A stretch of DNA of 64,000 bases from Streptomyces chumphonensis (GCF_014779715.1 NZ_JACXYU010000005.1:186001-250000); one strand, 5' to 3'. Positions 1 through 10,675 are shown, counted from the stretch's first letter. Notes: generated by a model from the letters alone, not told the origin. Made by a program: numbers and translations.

Positions 1-1641
1 GACACGAACGCGTGGAAGAAGTTCCGGGCCAACGGTGAGAACTCGCCGTACATCGAGATCGTCTACAACCGCACGCCGAACCAGCCCACGCACCAGACCA
101 TGACCCCGGGCCCGGACTGCGACCTCACCAGCCCCTTCTCGTCCGTCGGCAAGCACGACCTGACGTTCCGTGCGCGCGGCTCCGACCCGGACGGCAACCT
201 GAAGTACCTGCACTTCGCGGTGTATCCGACGGGCGACTTCGCGAACGCGGTCTACAGCGACGTGCGCACGCCCGACAGCAACGGGTACGCGTCGATCACC
301 CTGCCCTGGGAGGACTTCACCGACGGCGGCACCTACTCGTGGGGCGTGCGCTCCTGGGACACCGACGGGGCCAAGTCGACGTACGCGCCCCTCGGCCCGG
401 ACCCCTGCCGCTTCGTCGTCGACCACTCGGCGCCCCCGACCCCGACCGTGACCTCGTCCGACTTCCCGGCCCCCGGCGACGACGGCGACGTCTGGTCCAC
501 CGTCCGGTTCGGCACGGCGGGCCGTGCCACGTTCGCCACCGAGGCGGGCGCGGGAACGGACCACTTCGAGTACAGCCTCAACTCCGGCAGCTTCGACCGG
601 ACGTCCCCCGACGCGGCGTCCGACGGCACGGCGACGGTCTCGTTCGAGCCGACCTACCCGGGGCCGAACCTGCTGTACGTCCGGGCGGTCGACGGCGTCG
701 GCAACACGTCCCCCGAGATCCGCTACCTCTTCTACGTGACGCCCGCCGACGCGCTCGACGCCCCCGGCGACCTCAACGGCGACGGCACACCCGACCTGCT
801 CGCCATCGACCGCCTGGGCAACCTGCGGACCTACCCCGCCGCCGACGGCGGACGACTGCACATCCACGCCGCGGGCGCGCACGACGGCGGCGCCGCGCTG
901 GACGACGGCTACTGGTTCGACGACGCGGGCGAGCCCGTCCCGATCAGCCACACCGGCGACTGGTTCCCCGGGGACGGCGTCTCGGACCTCCTCGCCCGCA
1001 TGCCCGACGGCAGGCTGTACCTCTACCCGGGTGACGGCTACGGCAGCTTCGACGTGGGCGAACGCCTGCCCGTGCTGCTGCCCGAGGACGCGCCCGACCC
1101 GGCCACCCTGACGCAGCTCGTCACGACGGAGGACGTCACCGGGGACGGTCACCCCGACGCCTTCGCCCTCGCGGGCGACGAGCTGTGGGCCTTCACCGGC
1201 TACACCGGCGGCGCGTTCACCTCGGCGCACCGGCTGGAGACCGACGCGGCCTGGGAGACCAGGGATCTGGTGATCGTCGGCGACCTCACCGGTGACGACG
1301 CCGCCGACCTGCTCTTCCGCACCGGCGTCTCCGGTGAGGGGCTGAAGCTCCGGCACGGGAAGCCGGGGTCGGGCGGGGGCGTGGACCTGGAGTCGCTCGG
1401 CAGCGGCTCCGCGTCCGGCACCGGCCAGGACGAGGTCTACGGCACCTCCGCGTGGCTGCCGGAGGACCTGCCCGTCCTGCGCGGCACCCCGGACGGGAAC
1501 GGGGACGGCGTGCCCGACTTCTGGGCGACCACCCACACGGGGCTGCTCTACTTCTACCCCGGCGGCGCCGAGACCCACGGCGCCCGGGTCGAGGTCGGCA
1601 GCAGCGGCTGGCAGCGGAGCAACATCCCCGCCCTGGGCTGA
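1..1641 (+). CDS. Secreted FG-GAP/VCBS-repeat protein, 5' end outside window
   Basis: The reading frame is open from base 1, so this is the C-terminal part (546 codons) of a larger protein. The first ~35 residues look like the end of a DNRLRE domain (SPYIEIVYN). An Ig-like segment follows, then several FG-GAP/VCBS calcium-binding type repeats such as DLNGDGTPDLLAIDRLGNL near residue 255, recurring to the end with NGDGVPDF. Such proteins are exported and wall-associated or extracellular in Streptomyces; no enzymatic motif is visible. A perfect hairpin follows the stop codon. The family assignment is firm but the substrate and the missing N-terminus cannot be judged. Confidence 0.85.
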   Translation, partial: DTNAWKKFRANGENSPYIEIVYNRTPNQPTHQTMTPGPDCDLTSPFSSVGKHDLTFRARGSDPDGNLKYLHFAVYPTGDFANAVYSDVRTPDSNGYASITLPWEDFTDGGTYSWGVRSWDTDGAKSTYAPLGPDPCRFVVDHSAPPTPTVTSSDFPAPGDDGDVWSTVRFGTAGRATFATEAGAGTDHFEYSLNSGSFDRTSPDAASDGTATVSFEPTYPGPNLLYVRAVDGVGNTSPEIRYLFYVTPADALDAPGDLNGDGTPDLLAIDRLGNLRTYPAADGGRLHIHAAGAHDGGAALDDGYWFDDAGEPVPISHTGDWFPGDGVSDLLARMPDGRLYLYPGDGYGSFDVGERLPVLLPEDAPDPATLTQLVTTEDVTGDGHPDAFALAGDELWAFTGYTGGAFTSAHRLETDAAWETRDLVIVGDLTGDDAADLLFRTGVSGEGLKLRHGKPGSGGGVDLESLGSGSASGTGQDEVYGTSAWLPEDLPVLRGTPDGNGDGVPDFWATTHTGLLYFYPGGAETHGARVEVGSSGWQRSNIPALG

Positions 1642-1650
1642 CCCCGAACC

Positions 1651-1692
1651 GCCGGAGCCGCGCCCCCGGTTGACCGGGGGCGCGGCTCCGGC
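1651..1692 (+). terminator. Intrinsic terminator after FG-GAP gene
   Basis: A 19-bp perfect inverted repeat with a 4-nt loop (TTGA) begins 10 bp after the stop codon. There is no clear U tract, as is common in Streptomyces. Confidence 0.8.
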
Positions 1693-1902
1693 GTCCCCCT
1701 CCCGACGGCGGGTCCGAGGGGCGGCCTCCCGGATGGCGGCCGGGCTCCGGGTCGTGCGCTCCGCTGCTGGGGTGAGAAGCACCGGAGCAGCCCGACGGCG
1801 GCGTGTCCCGGCGGAGCGGACCAGGCGAAAGCAGATGATGGACTGGTCTTATCACCGGCCCACATCTTTGCGTGGGCATCCACAAGAACTCGGGAGAACC
1901 CC

Positions 1903-2187
1903 ATGCGCACGATTCGCACGGCCGTCGTCTCGGTGGTCATGGCCGCCGGCCTCGGCACGGTCGGCACCGCTTCCGCCTTCGCGTACGGCGGGGGCATCGG
2001 CGTCGACCAGGACAACGCCGCAGCCTGCACCCAGGACGTCAAGAAGATCCACACGAGCCTCCTCGGTGACGTGAACCTGGGTCTGGGTCTGGGCCTTCTC
2101 GGGCTGGGCGGCGGCCAGGCCGGCTCCGACGAGACGGTCGACTACCGCTGCCTCGTCGAGCAGAAGAACAAGAGCGCGTTCAACTGA
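1903..2187 (+). CDS. Small secreted protein of unknown function
   Basis: This encodes 94 residues. A Sec signal peptide (RTIR, then a hydrophobic core ending ASAFA) probably cleaves near residue 27. The mature ~67 residues hold two cysteines (AACTQD and YRCLVE) that could form a disulfide, and a striking Gly/Leu run (LGLGLGLLGLGGG) around residues 59-71. GGGAG lies about 8 nt before the ATG. It stands alone between two transcription units. The small size, signal peptide and hydrophobic Gly/Leu core recall surface-active actinomycete proteins such as chaplins, but the chaplin motif is absent, so the function is unknown. Confidence 0.7.
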   Translation: MRTIRTAVVSVVMAAGLGTVGTASAFAYGGGIGVDQDNAAACTQDVKKIHTSLLGDVNLGLGLGLLGLGGGQAGSDETVDYRCLVEQKNKSAFN

Positions 2188-2460
2188 GCACGGGTCGCTG
2201 AGACCCTGTTCGGCGGAAGCCGGACTCGGGGCGGCTCCCGCCGTACGCCGACAACCACCCGGACCCGTCAAGCCCGCAGGGCCATGGCGGGTCCGGAACA
2301 CTGTCCGCGCCGGCGCCCGCGACGCCGCGGCGACCCCGATCCCCACCACCTGACCGTTGCAGTCGCAATCAACGAGAACGGGCACATCGGCGAAGACGCC
2401 GGCATGACGTTCCAGGCGTCTGTCACCTGGCCCGGACGCACCGGCCGGTCCCCGCGCGCG
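2188..2460. other. Intergenic region with no supported gene
   Basis: This lies between the small secreted gene and the guaB3 terminator. I see no RBS-preceded frame with Streptomyces-like third-position GC here on either strand. Confidence 0.5.
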
Positions 2461-2499
2461 CTTCGGGCCCGTCCCGCTCGTGGCGGGACGGGCCCGAAG
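2461..2499 (-). terminator. Terminator of the guaB2-guaB3 unit
   Basis: A 17-bp perfect stem with a 5-nt loop (TCGTG) lies 17 bp beyond the guaB3 stop codon, in the direction of guaB3 transcription. Confidence 0.85.
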
Positions 2500-2515
2500 G
2501 CGTGCGCGGGGACGG

Positions 2516-3631
2516 TCAGCGGCTGCGGGAGACGGTGACCTCGACGCGCTGGAACTCCTTGAGGTCGGAGTAGCCGGTGGTGGCCATGGCCCGGCGGAGG
2601 GCGCCGAAGAAGTTCATCGAGCCGTCGGGGGTGTGCGAGGGGCCGGTGAGGACCTCCTCCGTGGTGCCGACGGTGCCGAGGTGGACCTTCTTGCCACGCG
2701 GCACGTCCTCGTGGACGGCCTCCATGCCCCAGTGGAAGCCGCGCCCCGGTGCGTCGGTCGCGCGGGCGAGCGGGGAGCCCATCATGACGGCGTCCGCGCC
2801 GCAGGCGACGGCCTTCGGCAGGTCGCCCGACCAGCCGACGCCGCCGTCCGCGATGACGTGGACGTACCGGCCACCGGACTCGTCGAGGTAGTCGCGGCGG
2901 GCGGCGGCGACGTCGGCGACGGCGGTGGCCATGGGCACCTGGATGCCCAGCACGTTGCGCGTGGTGTGGGCCGCGCCCCCGCCGAAGCCGACGAGGACGC
3001 CGGCGGCCCCGGTGCGCATGAGGTGCAGGGCGGCGGTGTAGGTGGCGCAGCCGCCGACGATGACCGGGACGTCCAGCTCGTAGATGAACTGCTTGAGGTT
3101 CAGCGGCTCGGCGGCCGAGGACACGTGCTCCGCGGAGACGGTCGTACCGCGGATGACGAAGATGTCGACGCCCGCGTCCACCACGGCCTTGGAGAACTGC
3201 GCGGTGCGCTGCGGCGACAGCGCGGCGGCCGTGACCACACCCGCGTCCCGGACCTCCTTGATGCGGCGGCCGATCAGCTCCTCCTTGATCGGCTCCGCGT
3301 AGATGTCCTGGAGGCGGCGGTTGGCCTCGCCCTCGGGCAGCTCGGCGATCTCCGCGAGCAGGGGCTCCGGGTCCTCGTACCGCGTCCACAGACCTTCGAG
3401 GTTGAGGACGCCGAGGCCGCCCATCTCCCCGATGCGGATGGCCGTCGCCGGGGAGACGACGGAGTCCATCGGCGCGGCGAGGAAGGGCAGTTCGAAGCGG
3501 TACGCGTCGATCTGCCAGGCGATGGAGACCTCCTTCGGGTCTCGCGTGCGGCGGCTGGGGACGACGGCGATGTCGTCGAAGGCGTACGCCTGGCGGCCGC
3601 GCTTGCCGCGCCCGATCTCGATCTCAGTCAC
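2516..3631 (-). CDS. guaB3: GuaB3 family IMP dehydrogenase-related protein
   Basis: The 371-residue product has the IMPDH/GMP reductase TIM-barrel fold without CBS domains. Visible signatures are the N-terminal AYAFDDIAVVPSRRTRDP, PMDSVVSP and IADGGVGWSGDLPKA. The active-site loop reads GFGGGAAHTTR where IMPDH has GPGSICTTR, so the catalytic cysteine is absent. It lies about 105 bp downstream of guaB2 on the same strand, which is the usual actinobacterial arrangement. A role in purine nucleotide interconversion is inferred from family and context, because the loop argues against ordinary IMP dehydrogenase chemistry. The ATG at 3631 fits the conserved MTEIEIGRGKR start. Confidence 0.93.
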   Translation of the reverse strand: MTEIEIGRGKRGRQAYAFDDIAVVPSRRTRDPKEVSIAWQIDAYRFELPFLAAPMDSVVSPATAIRIGEMGGLGVLNLEGLWTRYEDPEPLLAEIAELPEGEANRRLQDIYAEPIKEELIGRRIKEVRDAGVVTAAALSPQRTAQFSKAVVDAGVDIFVIRGTTVSAEHVSSAAEPLNLKQFIYELDVPVIVGGCATYTAALHLMRTGAAGVLVGFGGGAAHTTRNVLGIQVPMATAVADVAAARRDYLDESGGRYVHVIADGGVGWSGDLPKAVACGADAVMMGSPLARATDAPGRGFHWGMEAVHEDVPRGKKVHLGTVGTTEEVLTGPSHTPDGSMNFFGALRRAMATTGYSDLKEFQRVEVTVSRSR

Positions 3632-3736
3632 TGATGCTGCCCTTCCCTACGGCTGTGCGGCCCCCAGTATCGCGCAAGGGCGTCCGGGAGCCGCATCGCG
3701 TCTCGTCGTGCGGCGGCCACCGGCCCGGCGGTGGCC

Positions 3737-5287
<1,551 letters not shown>

Positions 5288-5399
5288 CTAACGGCCAAAC
5301 GAGGGACCTCGTGCTCGTGTGAAAGTACGGCCGGATGGCGCTGGTCACCCGGCGCGGACCGGACGCTCCGGCGCGGCGCGGGAACGTTCGCGGGTGGGG

Positions 5400-6008
5400 C
5401 TACTGCTCGGCGAGGGCGCGCAGCCGGGACAGCGCGCGGTGCTGCGCGACACGGACGGCGCCCGGGGACATGCCGAGCATCTGGCCCGTCTCCTCGGCGC
5501 TGAGTCCGACGGCGACCCGTAGGAGGATCAGCTCGCGCTGGTGCTCGGGGAGGTTGGCGAGGAGCTTCTTGGCCCACTCGGTGTCGCTGCTGAGCAGCGC
5601 GCGTTCCTCCGGGCCGAGGCTGTCGTCGGGCTGCTCGGGCATCTCGTCCGACGGCACGGCCATCAGTCCGGGGTGCCGCATCGCGGCCCGCTGGAGGTCG
5701 GCGATCTTGTGCTGGGCGATGGCGACGACGAAGGCGTCGAACGGCTTTCCGGTGTCCCGGTAGCGCGGCAGGGCGCACAGGACGGCCAGGCAGACCTCCT
5801 GCGCCAGGTCGTCCACGAAGTGCCGGGCGTCTCCGGGCAGCCGGCTCAGTCGCGTGCGGCAGTAGCGCAGGGCGAGGGGGTGGACGTGCGCCAGGAGGTC
5901 GTGCGTGGCCTGCTCGTCCCCCGAGACGGCGCGCCGCACGACGGCACCGATGCCCGGTCCACGGCCGGCGGGCACGACAGCGGTGCCCGGTGTGGTGTCG
6001 TCGCGCAT
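5400..6008 (-). CDS. shbA: ECF-type RNA polymerase sigma factor, ShbA/SigD-like
   Basis: From the start chosen at MRDDTTPG the product has 202 residues. Sigma region 2 spans about residues 30-100 ([17 protein letters not shown], then [14 protein letters not shown]) and region 4 about 140-200 ([38 protein letters not shown]). The position between bldM and guaB2 matches ShbA, known in S. griseus to drive transcription of the principal sigma gene hrdB. An alternative in-frame ATG at 6098 has a better RBS-like stretch (GAGGGGGAGGG) and would add 30 residues, so the start is uncertain. No anti-sigma gene is adjacent. Confidence 0.9.
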   Translation of the reverse strand: MRDDTTPGTAVVPAGRGPGIGAVVRRAVSGDEQATHDLLAHVHPLALRYCRTRLSRLPGDARHFVDDLAQEVCLAVLCALPRYRDTGKPFDAFVVAIAQHKIADLQRAAMRHPGLMAVPSDEMPEQPDDSLGPEERALLSSDTEWAKKLLANLPEHQRELILLRVAVGLSAEETGQMLGMSPGAVRVAQHRALSRLRALAEQ

Positions 6009-6302
6009 CGGTCCATGGTGCACCGAGTCCGACGTATTCGCCGCACCGCGCCCCTGGTTATGCCCTGAAGCGTTATATCGGAGTGCGCCCATGACCATCT
6101 GGCTAGCCCTCCCCCTCTCGGGTTCCTCACACCGTCCCGGTCGGCTGCCGCCGGCTGCTTCCGGCGTTCGGCCGGACAGGAGTCCACCACCAAGCATGCG
6201 GCATCGCGCGCGCTGCCGCGGGGACCGGGGCGGAACAGGAGCAGCCGACGGGGGCGTGGCGGGCCTCTGACGTGCGGCGCCGCGCCCCCGGACCGCGGGA
6301 AT

Positions 6303-6914
6303 TCAGCGGACGAGGCCCCAGCGGAAGCCGAGCGCGACGGCGTGCGCCCGGTCGGAGGCGCCCAGCTTCTTGAACAGGCGCCGGGCGTGCGTCTTGACGG
6401 TGTCCTCGGAGAGGAAGAGCTCTCGGCCGATCTCGGCGTTGGACCGCCCGTGGCTCATGCCCTCCAGCACCTGGATCTCGCGGGCGGTGAGGGTGGGGGC
6501 CGCGCCCATCTCGGCGGAGCGCAGTCGGCGGGGGGCCAGCCGCCAGGTCGGGTCGGCCAGCGCCTGGGTGACGGTGGCCCGCAGCTCGGCGCGGGAGGCG
6601 TCCTTGTGCAGGTACCCCCGGGCGCCGGCGGCGACGGCGAGGGCGACGCCGTCGAGGTCCTCCGCGACGGTGAGCATGATGATGCGCGCTCCCGGATCGG
6701 CGGAGAGCAGCCGGCGCACCGTCTCCACGCCGCCCAGCCCGGGCATGCGGACGTCCATCAGGACGAGGTCGGAGCGGTCGGCGCCCCACCGGCGGAGGAC
6801 TTCCTCGCCGTTGGCCGCCGTCGTCACGCGCTCGACGCCGGGCACGGTCGCGACCGCGCGGCGGAGCGCCTCCCGGGCGAGCGGGGAGTCGTCGCATACG
6901 AGGACGGAAGTCAT
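6303..6914 (-). CDS. bldM: Developmental response regulator BldM
   Basis: The 203-residue product has an N-terminal receiver domain (TSVLVCDDSPLAREALRRAV; conserved Asp in LVLMDVRMPG) and a C-terminal LuxR/FixJ helix-turn-helix (LTAREIQVLEGMSHGRSNAEIGRELF). BldM is an orphan, phosphorylation-independent regulator of aerial hyphae formation that acts as a homodimer or as a heterodimer with WhiI. The start at MTSVLV is supported by GGAGGG about 6 nt upstream; the open frame extends further but without a better start. A sigma-BldN type promoter lies about 150 bp upstream. The divergent neighbour is whiD. Confidence 0.97.
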   Translation of the reverse strand: MTSVLVCDDSPLAREALRRAVATVPGVERVTTAANGEEVLRRWGADRSDLVLMDVRMPGLGGVETVRRLLSADPGARIIMLTVAEDLDGVALAVAAGARGYLHKDASRAELRATVTQALADPTWRLAPRRLRSAEMGAAPTLTAREIQVLEGMSHGRSNAEIGRELFLSEDTVKTHARRLFKKLGASDRAHAVALGFRWGLVR

Positions 6915-7065
6915 GGCCGCCCTCCGCTGCTGATGCGCATCACCTTGAGCCTCCAGGCTGTTACGAGTCGTCACCTGTGCGGTTGAGCGCCCGCGCCGCC
7001 GTGACCGGGGCACGTCCCCGGCCCCGGGCCGGGGACTCGGTGTCCTGCCAACCGCCTCCGCACTC

Positions 7066-7093
7066 TCAACGACGGTCACCCAAAAGAGTTACG
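7066..7093 (-). promoter_or_regulatory. Sigma-BldN type promoter of bldM
   Basis: On the minus strand the sequence reads CGTAAC, then 16 nt, then CGTTGA. This is identical to the sigma-BldN consensus as I recall it from bldM p1 and the chaplin/rodlin regulon. It points leftward at bldM and implies an untranslated leader of about 145 nt. Confidence 0.85.
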
Positions 7094-7504
7094 GGCAGCG
7101 CAGCCCGCCTTCGGCACTCTACGTGTGGGCGGGAACACCCAGAAGGACGCACGGCCGCGCAGGGCGGTGTACATCCCTCGGACGCACCCCGTCGCGTAGC
7201 GCGCCTCGGACCACTGTGCCCTATTTGGGCGCTTTTGCTTCCACTTTGTGGCGTCCGTGGCTAAATTCGGCAAAGAGTCATATTTACAGCTACTCACACC
7301 ACACACATCACCGACGGGGATGGACGGACACCACGGCCCACACACCCCGGGCCACCGGCGCGGGGGCATCCCGACCGCCCGCGCGGGTACCCGGGGCCGG
7401 ACGCCGATGCCGGCGGCCCCACCCGGGACCGGCGGACCCGGCGGGGCGCCCGGGGGCCGACAGGTCCGTCGCACAGCCGCAGCAACGCTCCGAGAGGACG
7501 AGCA
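7094..7504. other. whiD/bldM divergent intergenic region
   Basis: No gene is supported. A relatively AT-rich patch at about 7218-7290 (including GGCTAAATTCGG and CATATTTACAG) is the most promoter-like stretch and probably serves whiD. The remaining GC-rich leader precedes the whiD RBS. Confidence 0.45.
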
Positions 7505-7855
7505 ATGGCAGATTTCTCCCGCCTTCCGGGCCCCAACGCCGACCTGTGGGACTGGCAGCTCCTGGCCGCCTGCCGAGGGGTCGACAGCTCGCTCTTCTTC
7601 CACCCGGAGGGTGAGCGCGGCGCGGCCCGCAGCGCGCGCGAGGCATCGGCGAAAGAGGTGTGCATGCGCTGCCCGGTCCGTGCGCAGTGCGCGGCCCACG
7701 CCCTGTCCGTGCGGGAGCCGTACGGCGTCTGGGGAGGTTTGACGGAGGACGAACGCGAAGAACTGATGGGCCGGGCACGGCACCGCCTGGTGACGACCGG
7801 CGGCGCGGGCGCGCCCGGTTCCGGCCCGGCGGCCGACACCCCGACGGGGGCGTGA
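7505..7855 (+). CDS. whiD: WhiB-family [4Fe-4S] regulator WhiD
   Basis: The 116-residue product is a Wbl protein with the four cluster ligands Cys23, Cys53, Cys56 and Cys62 (CMRC spacing) and the G[VI]WGG turn (GVWGG, residues 74-78), followed by a basic C-terminus. WhiD controls late sporulation septation and spore wall maturation; Wbl proteins bind region 4 of the principal sigma factor. MADFSRLPGPNADLWDWQLL is the characteristic WhiD N-terminus. GAGAGGACG lies 5-12 nt before the ATG. It is divergent from bldM, as in other streptomycetes. Confidence 0.97.
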   Translation: MADFSRLPGPNADLWDWQLLAACRGVDSSLFFHPEGERGAARSAREASAKEVCMRCPVRAQCAAHALSVREPYGVWGGLTEDEREELMGRARHRLVTTGGAGAPGSGPAADTPTGA

Positions 7856-7911
7856 GCGGCCGGATACCGGGAGACCGCACGCAGAAACGTATCTGCGCGC
7901 GGCGGTCGCCC

Positions 7912-8898
7912 CTATCCCGCCGCGCGTCGGCCCGGTCGCGCGTGCTCGGTAGGCGACGGCGCACCGGTGCGCGCCGCGGCCGACACCGCCAGATGGTCCA
8001 GCGTGGCGGCGACCGCGGGAACGCGGCCGAGGTCGGGCAGCGTCAGCGCCACGACCTCGCGCCGCACCCGCGGCGTGACGGCGACCAGGGCCACCCCCTT
8101 CGGACGCACCGACTCGACCGCCAGCTCCGGCAGCACGGCGACTCCGAGACCCGCTCCGACCAGGCCCACCACGGCCGGGTAGTCGTCCGTGGCGAAGTCG
8201 ATCCGGGGCGCGAAGCCCGCCGCCCCGCACACGTCCTCCAGATGGCGGCGGCACCGGGGGCACCCGGCGATCCACGACTCGTCCGCCAGCGCGGCGAAGG
8301 GCACCTCAGCCCCCGTGGCCAGCGGGTGGCCCTCCGGGAGGAGCCCCACGAGCCGGTCGGTCAGCAGCGGCCGCACGACGAGGTCGTCCCACTCGGCCGC
8401 CGCCGACCCTCCGGCGGCATCGGGGGCGGCGCCGTCGGAGGAGACCGGGTAGCGGTAGGCGAGCGCGACGTCGCAGTCCCCGGCGCGCAGCAGTTCCACC
8501 GAGCCGGGCGGCTGGGCCTCCACCAGGGAGACCCGGGTGCCCGGGTGCTCGGCGCGCAGCGCGGCGACGGCGCCGGGCAGCAGCGTCGAGCTGGCGCTGG
8601 GGAAGGAGACCAGCCGCACCCGCCCGGCCCGCAGCCCCGCGATGGCGGCGACCTCCTCCTCGGCCGCCGTCAGCCCGGCGAGCACGGTGGCGCCGTGCCG
8701 GGCCAGGACCTCGCCCGCCTCGGTCAGCCGGGTCTCCCGGCCCGTCCGGTACAGCAGCGGCGTCCCGACCGACTGCTCCAGCGCGCGCATCTGCTGGCTG
8801 ACGGCGGGCTGCGTGCAGCCCAGCTCGCGGGCGGCGGCCGAGTACGAACCGGCGGCCGCCACGGCGCGCAGGACGCGGAGGTGGCGGGCTTCGAGCAT
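7912..8898 (-). CDS. LysR-family transcriptional regulator
   Basis: The 328-residue product has an N-terminal winged helix-turn-helix (residues 1-60: HLRVLRAVAAAGSYSAAARELGCTQPAVSQQMRALEQ) followed by a LysR substrate-binding domain. In the co-inducer domain a CPRC motif is visible near residue 210. It ends near the end of whiD, convergently, and its start faces the MOSC gene at 8998, leaving about 100 bp for shared control. LysR proteins often regulate a divergent neighbour, so the MOSC gene is the obvious candidate target; the effector is unknown. The C-terminus is Ala/Arg/Gly-rich. Confidence 0.92.
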   Translation of the reverse strand: MLEARHLRVLRAVAAAGSYSAAARELGCTQPAVSQQMRALEQSVGTPLLYRTGRETRLTEAGEVLARHGATVLAGLTAAEEEVAAIAGLRAGRVRLVSFPSASSTLLPGAVAALRAEHPGTRVSLVEAQPPGSVELLRAGDCDVALAYRYPVSSDGAAPDAAGGSAAAEWDDLVVRPLLTDRLVGLLPEGHPLATGAEVPFAALADESWIAGCPRCRRHLEDVCGAAGFAPRIDFATDDYPAVVGLVGAGLGVAVLPELAVESVRPKGVALVAVTPRVRREVVALTLPDLGRVPAVAATLDHLAVSAAARTGAPSPTEHARPGRRAAG

Positions 8899-8997
8899 GC
8901 CCCCACCCTAAGACGGCCCGGCCGCCGACCCGCCCGGCCCACGGCCCGCTCCGGTCCGGCCCCGGACCCGCCGAACGGGGCCCGTAACCTGTGGCCC

Positions 8998-9642
8998 ATG
9001 CACATACTCTCGGTGAACCGCGGCGCCCTCCGGGCGACGGAACACAGCTCGGCCGGCCACACGGGCATCGGCAAGACGCCGGTGAGCGGCCCGGTGCTGG
9101 TCAAGGCCCCGGGGCCGCGGGGCACCGGCGGCAGCGGCATCGTGGGGGACGCGATCGGGGACCTGCGGTTCCACGGCGGCGACGACCAGGCCGTCTACGC
9201 CTTCGCCCGCGAGGACCTGGACGCCTGGGAGGAGGAGCTGGGCCGCGAGCTGCCGCCGGGTACGTTCGGCGAGAACCTGACCACCTCCGGCTACGACATC
9301 AACCACGCGCTGGTCGGCGAGCGCTGGCGCGTCGGCCCCCAGGTGGTGCTGGAGGTGTGCCACGTGCGGCTGCCCTGCCGGACGTTCGCCGGGCACCTCG
9401 GCGAGGCGGGCTGGGTGAAGCGCTTCACCCGCGCCGCCCGTCCCGGCCCCTACCTGCGCGTCGCCGAGGGAGGCGAGATCCGGGCCGGGGACGCCGTCGA
9501 GGTGGTGCACCGGCCCGACCACGACGTCACGGTCTCGCTGATGTTCCGCGCCCTCACCACCGAGCGCGAGCTGCTGCCCCGGCTGCTGGCCGCGCGGGAC
9601 GTCCTGCCGGAGCGGGTGCTCGCCGAGGCGCGCGGCGAGTGA
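8998..9642 (+). CDS. MOSC domain-containing protein (YiiM-like)
   Basis: The 214-residue product has a MOSC (molybdenum cofactor sulfurase C-terminal) domain. RFHGGDDQAVYAF, GTFGENLTTSG and the conserved cysteine in VRLPCRTF (where sulfur or Mo-cofactor transfer is thought to occur) are visible. A C-terminal helical extension resembles YiiM proteins linked to detoxification of N-hydroxylated bases. A hexamer TAACCT ends 7 nt before the ATG with no Shine-Dalgarno sequence, so translation may be leaderless. It is divergent from the LysR gene. Confidence 0.9.
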   Translation: MHILSVNRGALRATEHSSAGHTGIGKTPVSGPVLVKAPGPRGTGGSGIVGDAIGDLRFHGGDDQAVYAFAREDLDAWEEELGRELPPGTFGENLTTSGYDINHALVGERWRVGPQVVLEVCHVRLPCRTFAGHLGEAGWVKRFTRAARPGPYLRVAEGGEIRAGDAVEVVHRPDHDVTVSLMFRALTTERELLPRLLAARDVLPERVLAEARGE

Positions 9643-9768
9643 GCCGCGGCGCGGTGCCCACCGGCGCGGTGCGCGCCGCGCCGGCCCGCGCGTCCGGACA
9701 GGTGGCGGGCGGACGCAAGGACGGGAGCCGCGCGGGGCGTTGAGCCGTGGGCCGCTACGGTTCCCGGT

Positions 9769-10542
9769 ATGACGACTGCACTGATCACAGGGGCGACGGC
9801 CGGAATCGGCGCCGCGTTCGCCCGGCGGCTGGCCCGGGACGGACACGACGTGGTGCTGGTCGCCCGGGACGCCGAGCGGCTGGCGCGCCAGGCCACCGAG
9901 CTGCACGACCGGCACGGCATCGAGGCGTCCACGCTGCGGGCCGACCTGGCCACCGAGGAGGGCATCACCGCCGTCGCCCAGCGGCTGGGCGACCGGCGCC
10001 ACCCGGTGGACCTGCTGGTCAACAACGCGGGCTTCGGCACCAAGGGCCGCTTCCTGGAGGTGTCGGAGGAGGACGAGCTGCGGATGCTGCGCGTGCACTG
10101 CGAGGCGGTGCTGCGGCTGACGTCGGCGGCGGCCGGGGCGATGCGGGAGCGCGGCCGGGGCGGGGTGGTGAACGTCGCCTCCGTGGCCGCGTTCGTGCCG
10201 CGCGGGACGTACGGGGCGAGCAAGGCGTGGGTCGTGCAGTTCACGCAGGGGGCCGCGCAGGACCTGGCGGACTCGGGGGTGCGGATGCTGGCGCTGTGCC
10301 CGGGGTTCGTGCGGACCGAGTTCCACGAGCGGGCGGGCATGTCGGCCTCGGACGTCCCGGGGTGGATGTGGCTGGACGCCGACCGGGTCGTGGACGCCGC
10401 GCTGAAGGACCTCGCCCGGGGCCGGACGCTCTCCGTGCCCGACGCCCGGTACAAGACGCTGCTGGGCGCGAGCAAGCTGGTGCCGCGCGGGCTGCTGGGC
10501 CGGGTGTCGTCCAGCTCGGGTCGCAAGTACGCGCCGAAGTAG
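9769..10542 (+). CDS. Short-chain dehydrogenase/reductase
   Basis: The 257-residue classical SDR has the cofactor-binding motif ITGATAGIGAAFAR (residues 6-19), NNAGFG (about 85-90), a catalytic serine in VNVASVAAF and the YGASK active-site Tyr/Lys. The acidic/basic pattern after the first beta strand (VARDAERLAR) suggests NADP(H), but the substrate cannot be inferred. TACGGT ends 7 nt before the ATG and no RBS is visible, another possible leaderless start. The upstream gap of 126 bp shows no other gene. Confidence 0.92.
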   Translation: MTTALITGATAGIGAAFARRLARDGHDVVLVARDAERLARQATELHDRHGIEASTLRADLATEEGITAVAQRLGDRRHPVDLLVNNAGFGTKGRFLEVSEEDELRMLRVHCEAVLRLTSAAAGAMRERGRGGVVNVASVAAFVPRGTYGASKAWVVQFTQGAAQDLADSGVRMLALCPGFVRTEFHERAGMSASDVPGWMWLDADRVVDAALKDLARGRTLSVPDARYKTLLGASKLVPRGLLGRVSSSSGRKYAPK

Positions 10543-10675
10543 CGGCGCCTGCGGCCCGCGCCGCCGGCGCCGCCGCCCGCGCCTTCGCCCACGCCGCCGC
10601 CCAGGCGTCGGTTTCGCCGGAGGCATAGCCTGGAGGTGTCCCCATTCGCCGATGGCCGACTGTAAGGAGGCCGTC

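Noticed and set aside
2284..2538. Plus-strand frame of 84 codons between the secreted gene and guaB3
   Set aside because: It runs through the guaB3 terminator, has no RBS and has an Arg/Pro-rich composition.
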